Shown in pieces: positions 8,341 to 16,442 of a DNA stretch of 64,000 nucleotides; position 1 is the stretch's first letter; every line of letters begins with the position of its first letter. The stretch spans positions 3,596,001-3,660,000 of the forward strand of contig NC_018691.1 in assembly GCF_000300005.1 (NCBI RefSeq). Reading direction: 5' to 3'. Both the position numbers and the translations under genes were made by a program. The notes under the pieces are model-generated. The model did no database searches, was not told where the DNA came from, and worked only from the letters and a program-made list of their open reading frames with translations. The DNA is from Alloalcanivorax dieselolei B5 (GTDB taxonomy: Bacteria; Pseudomonadota; Gammaproteobacteria; Pseudomonadales; Alcanivoracaceae).

Positions 8341-8518
8341 ATGGCGGTGGCAAAAAGAATCGTCCGGAACGATTCACGACGTCGCGTCAGCGACGGCCCG
8401 CAGGGCCGCCGCCAAGGATGGCGGTGGCAAAAAGAATCGCCGGGAGCGATTCACGACGTCGTACCAACGACGGCCCGCAGGGCCACCGCCAGGGATGGCG
8501 GTGGCAAAAAGCCGCACC
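8341..8518 (+). repeat. 77-bp tandem structured repeat (2.3 units)
   Basis: Unit 1 is 8341–8417, unit 2 is 8418–8494, and a truncated third unit runs 8495–8518 (its first 17 bases match). The two full units differ at 9 of 77 positions. Each can fold into a closing stem plus three hairpins, and the differences preserve pairing: unit positions 23/29 change T-A to C-G, 45/50 change C-G to T-A, and 8/68 change from T·G to T-A. Three other differences fall in loops. It ends 32 bp before the start of the kinase gene. Confidence 0.85.
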
Positions 8519-8550
8519 TTGTCCGCGCTGGCCCAGGTACAATCGCGCCC

Positions 8551-9744
8551 ATGACCGGATTGCCTCCCTACGTAGTCTGGCGCCGCCGCATGCTCTGGCT
8601 GCGGGCGGTGCTGGTGATCGCCCTCGCCCTGGCGCTGCTGGTGCTGCGCCAGTTTTCAGCGCTGGTGCCGCTATCACTCACGCCACTGCTGTGGCTGGGC
8701 GCGCTACTGCTGCCCAATCTGTTGACCCTGCTGACATTGAATCTGGATCCCCGCCCTCAGCAACGTCTGCTGGCGGTGGAGCTGGCCATGGACGTGCTGC
8801 TGTTTCTCGCCGTGGTGCAACTGTTCGGCGGCGCCAGCAACCCGATGACCTTTTACCTGCTGGTACCGGTATTGATGGCCGGCATGACCCTGCCCCCCAT
8901 GACCAATGGCCTGGTGCTGATTCTCGCCCTGACCGGTTATATGACGGTGAGCCAGTGGCACCACATGCCCGCCCCCCATACCGCTCTGCACGCTCTGACC
9001 CGGGAACTGAGCGCCCTGCACAATATCGGCATGGCGGTGGCTTTCGCCGCGCTGGCGGTGACGCTTTCCATCCTCGGTCAGGTGATCCAGGCCTTGACCC
9101 GGCAACAGCAGCGTCAGCAGGACAAGGCCATGGAACTGGCCGGGCGCCGCGAGCGCATGTACCAGGTGGCGGCGACACTGGCCCACCAGGCCCACGAACT
9201 CAACACCCCGTTGAGCAGTCTGGTGATGATCAGCGATAACGCCTTGCAGGAGCCCGGGCTGTCCGGCACCACGCGCGCCGATCTGGAACAAATCCACGCA
9301 CTGGCCCGGCAGGTCGCCGGCAAGCTGCGCCGGGCCGATCACCATGACGTCCCCGAGGACATCGATTTCGCCGCCCTGATCGACCGCTTGCGCCTGCACC
9401 TCAGACATCTGCAACCCACCCTGGAGATCCGCCATCAGGGCCCCGACCACGCCGTGCTCAAACAGGCCAGCGACTGGTTCCGGGTGCTTGCCAATCTCGG
9501 CTACAACGCCATCGATGCCGGCGCCGGCACGCTGGCGATTCAATTGAGCACGGCGCCGGAGGAGTGGCGCCTGCAGATCAGTGATGATGGTCCGGATCAT
9601 CCGGAACGCCCCGGCCGCGAGGGGATGGGCATCGGCCTGGCGCTGGTGGAGAGTACCCTGGAAAACCTGGACGCACGGCTGGAGATGGAATTCAGCCGGC
9701 AATGGACCCAGGCCCGCATCCGTTGGAGTGGTTATGGCGCTTGA
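8551..9744 (+). CDS. RegB/PrrB-like sensor histidine kinase
   Basis: Membrane sensor kinase of 397 residues with an N-terminal bundle of about six membrane helices (residues 15–180). It has a GGASNPM segment near 91 that matches the GGxxNPF quinone-site motif of RegB/PrrB/ActS kinases. The H-box is AHELNTPLSSL, and an ATP-binding domain ends with DDGPDHP and GMGIGLALVES. RegB senses the quinone pool and a redox cysteine; here no cysteine occurs anywhere in the protein. The ATG at 8551 follows CGCGCCC and has no clear ribosome site. It overlaps the response-regulator gene by 11 bp. Confidence 0.85.
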   Translation: MTGLPPYVVWRRRMLWLRAVLVIALALALLVLRQFSALVPLSLTPLLWLGALLLPNLLTLLTLNLDPRPQQRLLAVELAMDVLLFLAVVQLFGGASNPMTFYLLVPVLMAGMTLPPMTNGLVLILALTGYMTVSQWHHMPAPHTALHALTRELSALHNIGMAVAFAALAVTLSILGQVIQALTRQQQRQQDKAMELAGRRERMYQVAATLAHQAHELNTPLSSLVMISDNALQEPGLSGTTRADLEQIHALARQVAGKLRRADHHDVPEDIDFAALIDRLRLHLRHLQPTLEIRHQGPDHAVLKQASDWFRVLANLGYNAIDAGAGTLAIQLSTAPEEWRLQISDDGPDHPERPGREGMGIGLALVESTLENLDARLEMEFSRQWTQARIRWSGYGA

Positions 9745-10297
9745 AACCCTGCTGCTGGTGGAAGACGACGAGCTACTGGCGACCCAGACACGCCGGGCGC
9801 TGGAACGCCACGGCCTGAGCGTGACCCTGGCCGCCGACGCCGGGCAGGCGCGCCAGTGCATGGCCTCCCTGCCCACCCTGGACGCGGCGGTGCTGGATCA
9901 GAATCTGGGTGCCGACAACGGGCTTGATCTGATCGCCCCGCTACTGACGCATTTCCCCCAATGCCGGATTCTGGTGTTGACCGGCTATGGCAGCATTGCC
10001 GCCGCCGTCGCCGCCACCCGCCGCGGCGCCCATAATTATCTGACCAAGCCCGCCGGAGCCGGCGACATTCTCGACGCGCTGCGACTCGACCCGGCGCAAA
10101 TGGAGTCCCTGCCAGACTCGCCGCCATCGTTGCAACGGCTGGAATGGGAACATATCCAGCGGGTACTGGACGCCCACGGCGGCAATATCTCCCACGCCGC
10201 CGCCGCTCTCGGCATCCACCGGCGCACCCTGCAGCGACGCCTGAAGAAACGTCCCAGCCCGGTGCAATTCGAACGGGAACGGCCAGGCAAGAACTAA
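9734..10297 (+). CDS. RegA/PrrA-like response regulator
   Basis: 187-residue regulator: receiver domain (phosphoacceptor Asp55 in AAVLDQNLG; acidic pair near ED11/D12; Lys in YLTKPAG), then a Fis-type helix-turn-helix at the C-terminus (GGNISHAAAALGIHRRTLQRRLKK). This compact receiver–Fis arrangement is that of RegA/PrrA/ActR. In those systems it controls respiration, carbon and nitrogen genes according to redox state; the targets here are unknown. The canonical Asp is followed by QNL rather than LRL, a mild departure. It is translated from within the end of the kinase gene. Confidence 0.88.
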   Translation: MALETLLLVEDDELLATQTRRALERHGLSVTLAADAGQARQCMASLPTLDAAVLDQNLGADNGLDLIAPLLTHFPQCRILVLTGYGSIAAAVAATRRGAHNYLTKPAGAGDILDALRLDPAQMESLPDSPPSLQRLEWEHIQRVLDAHGGNISHAAAALGIHRRTLQRRLKKRPSPVQFERERPGKN

Positions 10298-10616
10298 GGA
10301 ACCTCTAAAAAACGCCATGCCGGACTCGATCCGGCATCTCCCGCCACGAAGTTGTGCGCCCTCCTGAGGGCGGACCCAACTCCTGAAATGTGAAACAATC
10401 CTGCTTCCACTGGCTTTCCGCTAAACTCCTCCAGTAGTCTTTCCAGAGTCAGGGTCTGGTCCCATTCCCCAGGCCAAGCAAGGGGCGAAACCGAAGTCGC
10501 ATCGTCATGATCAGGGATAGAGCTTTCCACCACCGGGATGCCGTTACGCGCACGCCTTGCCCCAACCACGGCCAAACCGGTTGCCCGTTGTCTGACCGCC
10601 GAGTTGTCATTGTGCT
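10298..10616. other. Spacer before tamA (319 bp)
   Basis: It holds a terminator that faces left (10307–10337) and no convincing gene. A minus-strand frame of 93 codons covers part of it, but I see no ribosome site or recognised domain. Confidence 0.6.
10307..10337 (-). terminator. Left-facing intrinsic terminator with no obvious gene
   Basis: On the minus strand ATGCCGGA (10337–10330) pairs with TCCGGCAT (10324–10317) around a 5-nt loop. After GGCG comes TTTTTT (10312–10307). The flanking genes on both sides are on the plus strand, so the transcript it would end is unknown. Confidence 0.65.
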
Positions 10617-12392
10617 ATGAGGACCGAACGCCGCCGCCGGCCCCTGGCGCTCCGCGCCCTGCTCTCCGGACTGCCCCTGGTGCTGGCTGTTACCGTCAAC
10701 GCTCAGGCACGGGCGGCGGACAAAGAGCCGGTGCTGACCATCAAGGGCGATCTGCATGATGAGGTGCGCGACAATGTGCGCGTGCTGGTGGGTCTGGACG
10801 ATGCCGCCTGCCAGCCGGGCCCCGGCCAGAAGGCGTTGATTCTGCGCCAGGTTCGCAACCGGTCAGAAGAAGCGATGCAGGCCCTGGGGTATTACCAGCC
10901 GGACATCGTGCCGCAATGGCAGGACGCCACCGACGACGCCTGCTTCGGCGTTACACTCACCGTCACCCCCGGGCCTCACACCACGGTGGAAACCCTGTCG
11001 ATCACTTTCAATGGCGAGGCGCAGCAGGATCCCGCCTTTCAGAACGCCATCGACAAGGCCAGCCTGTCCCCCGGCGATCCATTGCGCCATGACCGCTACG
11101 AGGCACTGAAACGGCGGCTGCAGCAATTGCTGATTGATCGCGGCTACGCCGAGGGCAGCCTGTCCACCCATCGCCTGGAAGTGGACCGCGCCCGGCATCG
11201 GGCCAAGGTGGTCATGGTGGTGGACAGCGGCCCGCGCTACAGCGTGGGTGAGGTCACCATCAACGAGGTCCCGCTGGACTCGCGCCTGGTCAACGCCTAC
11301 CTGCGTTTCGCCAGCGGCGAGCCATTCAATAACGAGCGTTTGCTGGCAACCCAGCAGGCTTATATGGGCACCAGTTATTTCAGCGCCGCACGGTTGGAGC
11401 GCAGCCAGGTCAACGCCGACAGCAAAACCATCGATGTCGGTATCAATCTGACCGTGCGCAACCGCTGGGCGCTGCTCACCGGTGTCGGGGTCAGCACCGA
11501 TACCGGCCCGCGACTGCGATTGGGGATCGAGAATCGGCGCGTCAACAGCGCCGGTCATCGCGCCCGGGCGGAAACCGAACTGTCCGACCTGCGTCAGGGG
11601 ATCGGCGCCAGCTATCAGATCCCCATGCGCGATCCCAATACCGAACGGCTGGATCTGCACACCCGCTACCTGAACGAAATCACCGACACCCGCGAAAGCG
11701 AAACCCTCAGCACCGGGGTCGACTACATTCGTGAGTTACCGTCGAAGTGGGTGGTCACCACCTCGCTGGAATACCTGCAAGAGAACTTCGACGTAGCCGA
11801 CCAGGCCGAGCACATTGAACTGATCATGCCCGGCATCCAGCTCAGCCGCGTCCACGCCGATGATCCGATCTACCCGCGCTGGGGCTGGCGGCTGGGGGTC
11901 AAGGTGCGCGGCGCCCATGAGTCGATGGCGTCGTCGTCCAGCTTCGTACAGGCGGACAGCTGGGCCAAGTTGGTCCTGCCGCTGGGCAAGGGCCGCATCC
12001 TGACCCGTGCCGAGGTGGGTTACACCGAGATCGACAACGTCCGCAACCTGCCCGCCTCGTTGCGGTTTTTCGCCGGTGGTGACTCCAGCGTACGCGGCTT
12101 CGCCTACGAATCCCTGGGGCCCACCAATGATGATGACGAGATCATCGGTGGTCGCCACCTGCTGGTGACCAGTGTCGAATACGATCACCCGATCAGCCGG
12201 CAATGGAGCCTGGCGGTGTTCTCCGACGCCGGCAACGCCTTTAATGACTTCAACGACTACGACGTGGAACGCAGCGCCGGCTTCGGCGCGCGCTGGCGCT
12301 CGCCGCTGGGACCGATCCGTCTGGACCTGGCCCGCGGCCTCGGCGGCGGCGACACCTGGCGGTTGCACCTGAGCATGGGGCCGGACCTGTGA
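10617..12392 (+). CDS. tamA: TamA, outer-membrane translocation/assembly factor
   Basis: Omp85-family protein of 591 residues (E. coli TamA about 577). N-terminal signal peptide to about residue 34, then POTRA domains to about residue 270 (repeated Y-x-VGEVTI-type segments), then a C-terminal 16-strand barrel. The barrel contains the family motif RFFAGGDSSVRGF and ends in the typical LHLSMGPDL strand. With TamB it moves lipids or autotransporters between the membranes. It is translationally coupled to tamB by a GTGA overlap. The ATG at 10617 has no strong ribosome site, and the start is chosen for its signal peptide. Confidence 0.95.
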   Translation: MRTERRRRPLALRALLSGLPLVLAVTVNAQARAADKEPVLTIKGDLHDEVRDNVRVLVGLDDAACQPGPGQKALILRQVRNRSEEAMQALGYYQPDIVPQWQDATDDACFGVTLTVTPGPHTTVETLSITFNGEAQQDPAFQNAIDKASLSPGDPLRHDRYEALKRRLQQLLIDRGYAEGSLSTHRLEVDRARHRAKVVMVVDSGPRYSVGEVTINEVPLDSRLVNAYLRFASGEPFNNERLLATQQAYMGTSYFSAARLERSQVNADSKTIDVGINLTVRNRWALLTGVGVSTDTGPRLRLGIENRRVNSAGHRARAETELSDLRQGIGASYQIPMRDPNTERLDLHTRYLNEITDTRESETLSTGVDYIRELPSKWVVTTSLEYLQENFDVADQAEHIELIMPGIQLSRVHADDPIYPRWGWRLGVKVRGAHESMASSSSFVQADSWAKLVLPLGKGRILTRAEVGYTEIDNVRNLPASLRFFAGGDSSVRGFAYESLGPTNDDDEIIGGRHLLVTSVEYDHPISRQWSLAVFSDAGNAFNDFNDYDVERSAGFGARWRSPLGPIRLDLARGLGGGDTWRLHLSMGPDL

Positions 12393-15300
12393 AGCGCTGG
12401 CGCTGGTTAAGAATGGCTCTTCTGGTTGTGATCCTGCTGCCGCTGTTGTTGATCGCCGGCGTCTACGGGCTGCTTGCTTCCCGCGCCGGAAATCTGTGGG
12501 TGCTGGAACGGGTCAAACCGGTATTGCCCGGCGAACTCACTATTGAGGACTGGCAAGGTAACCTGCTCGGCGGCGCGCAAGTGGCGCATTTGCAGTACCG
12601 CCAGGATGAGCTGGTGGTGGACCTTCACCAGTTGCGCCTCTCGCTGGTGCCGCTGGAGGCGCTGCGCGGCTGGCTGTACCTGGGCGAACTGCATGCCGAC
12701 CGGGTGCGGGTGTATGTGCCGCCATCGCCGCCGGATCAGGCACCGGATAACACACCGTTCACCCTGCCCGAAAGCATTGCCCTGCCCCTGGGTGTGCGCA
12801 TCGATACCTTCTCGCTGAACGAGCTGATTCTGGAAGGCGCCACCGACCTGCAACTGCAAGATCTGGAAGGGCAGCAGTGGGCCGCCTGGCAACGCCTGAA
12901 CCTGCCCCGAATCGCGCTCACCGTGGCCGACACCCGTCTGGACGCCAGCCTCTCCGGTAACCTGCACGCGCCCTTTCCGGCCCAGGGCGATCTGCTCTGG
13001 CGCCGCCCCGCCGCGGGAGACGAGGTCACGCCGCAACTGGGTGGCCGCCTGATTTTTCGTGGCGACCTGAACAAACTGAACATCAGCCACGACCTCAGCG
13101 CGCCGCTGACGTTGAGCAGTAACGGCAGCCTCGCCTGGCGGGACCAGACCCTGAGTCTGGATCTGATCCATGAATGGCCGGCCCAGGCGCTACCCGTGGA
13201 CACTCCGGTACCAGTGCAACTGGGCGCCGGCAAACTGACCACCGTGGGCACCCTCGACGCCCTCCACATCCAAGGCGATGCCGACCTGGAAGCGGACGGC
13301 CATCCGCTCACGCTGAATCTGGACGCCACCGCCAGCACCCAATCCCTGGCCTTGAAGCAGCTGCATCTGGAAGGCGCCGGCCAGCGCGTCAGCGCCACCG
13401 GCAGTCTGTCCTATCAGGACGGGCTGGCCTGGGACCTCAACGTTAACGGCGACGCCCTCAACCCGGCGCTGGTGGCACCGGACTGGCCCGGCAATCTGAC
13501 CCTGCGAGCCCAAAGCAAAGGGCATTGGCGTGATGACGATTGGCGCGTCAGCGTCGAACCCTTGTCACTCACCGGCACCCTGCAAAAGAAACCGGTGGCG
13601 CTGACCGGCAAGGCCAGCCAGCCCGCCGGCGGCGATCTGAGCCTGACGCTGAATGGCCGCTGGGGCCGGGACCGGATCACCGCCGAAGGCAAGGTGGGGG
13701 AACAGTTGGCGCTGGCGGGAACCGCCGCGGTGGCGGATTTGTCAGCGTGGCAGGGTCAGGCCCGCGGCGCCCTCGATCTGCGCTGGCGGCTGGCCGGCAC
13801 GCTGGAAAACCCGCTGCTCAGCGGTGAACTGGGCGGCCAGCAACTGGCCTGGGAGGATTGGCGCCTGCCCCGTCTCGATGCCCGCTTCAACAACCTCACG
13901 CCCGGCAACGGCCAGCAAAGCCTGACCATGACCCTGGGCCCGGTGAGTCAGGGCGCGGACCAGCGCCTGGAGCAATTGACGCTGGCGGTTCAGGGCACCC
14001 GTTCGAATCACCGGGTGACACTCGCCGCCCACCAGGATGCCGCCGAGATGGAACTCGCTCTGCAGGCGGCGCTAAGTCAGGACTGGCGCTGGCACGGCCG
14101 GGTCGAACAGTGGCGGCTCGGTGAACCACGTGCCGGCCACTGGGCGCTGGATACGCCGACGCCCTTCAGCGTCAGCGCCGCCCGGCAGCAATTGGAAACA
14201 CTGTGCCTGCAGCGCCAAAGTGGCGAGGGCCGTCTTTGCCTAGGCGGTGAGCATGGCGACGGTGGCCGCTTCAACGCCGAAGCCTGGCTCGCCCGCTTGC
14301 CGCTGACGCTGTTGAATCCCTGGCTCGGCGATCAACTCAGCCTGGCCGGAGAGGTCAACCTGGACAGCCGTTTCTCCGGCACCCTGGCCGCCGCCAACGG
14401 GGAATGGACCCTGAGCGCCGACCACACCCGGCTGACCGTACGCGATGTGGGACAGGACCATGTCTTCGACCTGGATACCGCCCGTCTCGACGGCACCCTC
14501 GAACAAGGGCATCTGGCCAGCCAACTGGCCCTGGTGGTGGCCGGACACGGCTCCCTGGACGCGGAGCTGAATACTCGCCTGAGCGCGGCGGCGCCGATTG
14601 ACGGCCGGCTGCGTCTGGATATTCCCAAACTCGATGACTTCGCCGCCTTGATCCCGCAAATCGGCGAGTTGAACGGCGCCGTCCGTGGCCAATTGAACCT
14701 CAGTGGCACGCAGGACACGCCACGGCTAAACGGCCAGATCGATCTCACCGGCGGCCGCGCCAGTGTGCCGGAACTGGGGATCGCCATGGAGGAGATCACC
14801 TTTACCGCCGCCGGCGATGCCGCCGGGCTGCGCCTGGATGGGCGCGCCCGGTTCGGCGAAGGCACCCTCACCCTGGACGGCGAGTGGCGTCCGCAGGTAT
14901 CGCCGCTGGCGGTCACGCTCAACATCGACGGCGAACGCCTGCAGGTGGCCAACCGCCCGGATGCCAAGGTCTGGGTCAGTCCGGCCCTGCGACTCCAGGG
15001 CAACGGCCAGGACCTTACCCTGGACGGTACCCTGACCGTGCCCGAGGCCCACCTGGAACCCCGCGAGCTACCGGAGAGCGCGGTGTCGGTCAGCGCCGAC
15101 CAGGTGATTATCGACGCCGAAACCGAGGACCGCGCGCCGCTGCCCTTCGCCATGTCGGTGGACGTGGTGTTGGGCGACAAGGTCAGCTTCGAGGGCTTCG
15201 GCCTCACCGCCACCCTGGGCGGCGATCTGCGAGTGAGTCAGCAGGTGGATCAGCCGGCCCAGCTCAACGGCAACCTGACCATCAAGGAGGGCCGTTACCG

Positions 15301-15856
15301 CGCCTACGGCCAGAATCTGGCCATCGACAACGGCCGTCTGATGTTCCAGGGACCGCCGGAGAATCCGGGTCTGGATATCCTCGCCATCCGCAAGATTCCC
15401 AGTGAAAACCTGGTGGTGGGGGTACGTCTCAGCGGCACCCTGCAGCAGCCGAAAGCGCTGATCTTTTCCAATCCGACCCTGGAGGAGAGCGAGGCGATGT
15501 CCTACCTGCTCACCGGCCGCGGGCTCAGCAACGCCAATCAAAGCGATGCCGCCATGGTGGCCCAGGCACTGGCGATCTACGGCCTGCAGGGCAGTGGCGT
15601 GACACGCAAGCTCAGTGAAACCCTCGGTCTGGATGAAGTCACTATCGGCAGCGACTGGGGTGGCGCCGAGGACGCCGCGCTGATGCTCGGCAAACAAATC
15701 TCCGAGCGCCTGTACCTGACCTACGCCGTGGGTATCTTCGATGCCATCTCCACGGTGATGCTGCGCTACACCCTGACCCGGCAACTGCACCTGGAAGCCC
15801 AGTCCAGCAGCAAGAACCAGGCCCTCGATCTGATCTGGGAGAAGGAGTTCAGGTAG
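12389..15856 (+). CDS. tamB: TamB, inner-membrane AsmA-like translocation protein
   Basis: 1155-residue protein (E. coli 1259) with an N-terminal membrane anchor (residues 8–28) and a very long periplasmic stretch of beta-rich repeats that forms a hydrophobic groove. The conserved DUF490 domain is at the C-terminus (GGDLRVSQ, INGNLTI-type repeats, MSYLLTGRGLSN, LGLDEVTIGSDW). It bridges the envelope to TamA and, with AsmA-family relatives, carries phospholipids to the outer membrane. It starts with GTG, overlapping the tamA stop by 4 bp, and overlaps the convergent thioesterase gene by 8 bp at its 3' end. Confidence 0.95.
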   Translation: MKRWRWLRMALLVVILLPLLLIAGVYGLLASRAGNLWVLERVKPVLPGELTIEDWQGNLLGGAQVAHLQYRQDELVVDLHQLRLSLVPLEALRGWLYLGELHADRVRVYVPPSPPDQAPDNTPFTLPESIALPLGVRIDTFSLNELILEGATDLQLQDLEGQQWAAWQRLNLPRIALTVADTRLDASLSGNLHAPFPAQGDLLWRRPAAGDEVTPQLGGRLIFRGDLNKLNISHDLSAPLTLSSNGSLAWRDQTLSLDLIHEWPAQALPVDTPVPVQLGAGKLTTVGTLDALHIQGDADLEADGHPLTLNLDATASTQSLALKQLHLEGAGQRVSATGSLSYQDGLAWDLNVNGDALNPALVAPDWPGNLTLRAQSKGHWRDDDWRVSVEPLSLTGTLQKKPVALTGKASQPAGGDLSLTLNGRWGRDRITAEGKVGEQLALAGTAAVADLSAWQGQARGALDLRWRLAGTLENPLLSGELGGQQLAWEDWRLPRLDARFNNLTPGNGQQSLTMTLGPVSQGADQRLEQLTLAVQGTRSNHRVTLAAHQDAAEMELALQAALSQDWRWHGRVEQWRLGEPRAGHWALDTPTPFSVSAARQQLETLCLQRQSGEGRLCLGGEHGDGGRFNAEAWLARLPLTLLNPWLGDQLSLAGEVNLDSRFSGTLAAANGEWTLSADHTRLTVRDVGQDHVFDLDTARLDGTLEQGHLASQLALVVAGHGSLDAELNTRLSAAAPIDGRLRLDIPKLDDFAALIPQIGELNGAVRGQLNLSGTQDTPRLNGQIDLTGGRASVPELGIAMEEITFTAAGDAAGLRLDGRARFGEGTLTLDGEWRPQVSPLAVTLNIDGERLQVANRPDAKVWVSPALRLQGNGQDLTLDGTLTVPEAHLEPRELPESAVSVSADQVIIDAETEDRAPLPFAMSVDVVLGDKVSFEGFGLTATLGGDLRVSQQVDQPAQLNGNLTIKEGRYRAYGQNLAIDNGRLMFQGPPENPGLDILAIRKIPSENLVVGVRLSGTLQQPKALIFSNPTLEESEAMSYLLTGRGLSNANQSDAAMVAQALAIYGLQGSGVTRKLSETLGLDEVTIGSDWGGAEDAALMLGKQISERLYLTYAVGIFDAISTVMLRYTLTRQLHLEAQSSSKNQALDLIWEKEFR

Positions 15857-16262
15857 GCGCCGGCAGTGCGTAGATGCCGGTGACATGGGCCACCATGTCA
15901 TCGCTGTCGACGCTGTAGAGACGCACTTCCAGTACCGCCGAGCGCCGTCCCAGCCGGATGATCTCGGCGTCGGCAATCATGTCCACCGGCGCCGGCTTGC
16001 TGAGAAAGTTGATATTCAGGTTTTGCGTCACCGCCATTTCCAGCGCCCCGAGCCGGCCCAGAATCACCGCGTACATGGCGGAATCCGCCAGCCCCATCAT
16101 GGTCGGGCCGGAAATGGTGCCGCCGGGGCGGATCATGGACGGCTGGAACGGGTAACGCACCCGCGCCCGGTTCCCTTCCACCCACTCCACCTGCAAAGCG
16201 GTATCGGCCGCCGAAGGCAAGCCGTTGTACATGATGGTCTGTACTTCCTGCGCGCTCAGCAC
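15849..16262 (-). CDS. PaaI-like hotdog thioesterase
   Basis: 137-residue single-domain hotdog protein of the PaaI/YigI-like acyl-CoA thioesterase type. Recognisable features are the RPGGTISGPTMMGLADSAMYAVIL helix and the MAVTQNLNINFLSKPA strand. Substrate unknown; the family includes phenylacetyl-CoA and medium-chain acyl-CoA thioesterases. It converges on tamB with an 8-bp overlap and is divergent from proS, so it is likely a single-gene unit. Confidence 0.8.
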   Translation of the reverse strand: MLSAQEVQTIMYNGLPSAADTALQVEWVEGNRARVRYPFQPSMIRPGGTISGPTMMGLADSAMYAVILGRLGALEMAVTQNLNINFLSKPAPVDMIADAEIIRLGRRSAVLEVRLYSVDSDDMVAHVTGIYALPAPT

Positions 16263-16375
16263 GGTTGTTTTCCTTCTTTCTTCAGTAGGCGATTGGCAGA
16301 TGAATAGAGGGGTAGATAGTGCCAGAGGCCCGCTTTGACGGGAAGCGTACCGGTGTCAGCGCCGGGCCGACTATG

Positions 16376-16381
16376 TAGAAT
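16376..16381 (+). promoter_or_regulatory. Candidate -10 box for proS
   Basis: TAGAAT about 62 bp before the proS ATG, within TATGTAGAAT. GTGTCA lies 17 bp upstream as a weak -35. Confidence 0.3.
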
Positions 16382-16442
16382 AGCCCACTTAACGCTTCGG
16401 CACCGTCAATCGCCTTTCATTGGATCCGGATTCGTACAAATT

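Larger units (their letters stand above)
8096..8550. other. Repeat mosaic upstream of the RegB-like kinase (455 bp)
   Basis: No gene. From left to right: a REP-like inverted pair (8125–8201), the 28-bp-stem hairpin (8245–8314), and 2.3 tandem units of a 77-bp structured element (8341–8518). A TACAAT-like box lies at 8538–8543, only 7 bp before the kinase ATG, with no well-spaced -35. Confidence 0.85.

Noticed and set aside
8341-8494. 77-bp units as tRNA-like genes because of length and four stems
   Set aside because: Arm lengths (7/5-loop, 6/4-loop, 4/3-loop) do not fit tRNA, and there is no CCA or 7-base anticodon loop.
10294-10575. 93-codon minus frame before tamA with a faint look of an antitoxin tail (RNGIPVVES)
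   Set aside because: No ribosome site, no toxin partner and no full domain. Kept only as a possible decayed gene next to a stray terminator.
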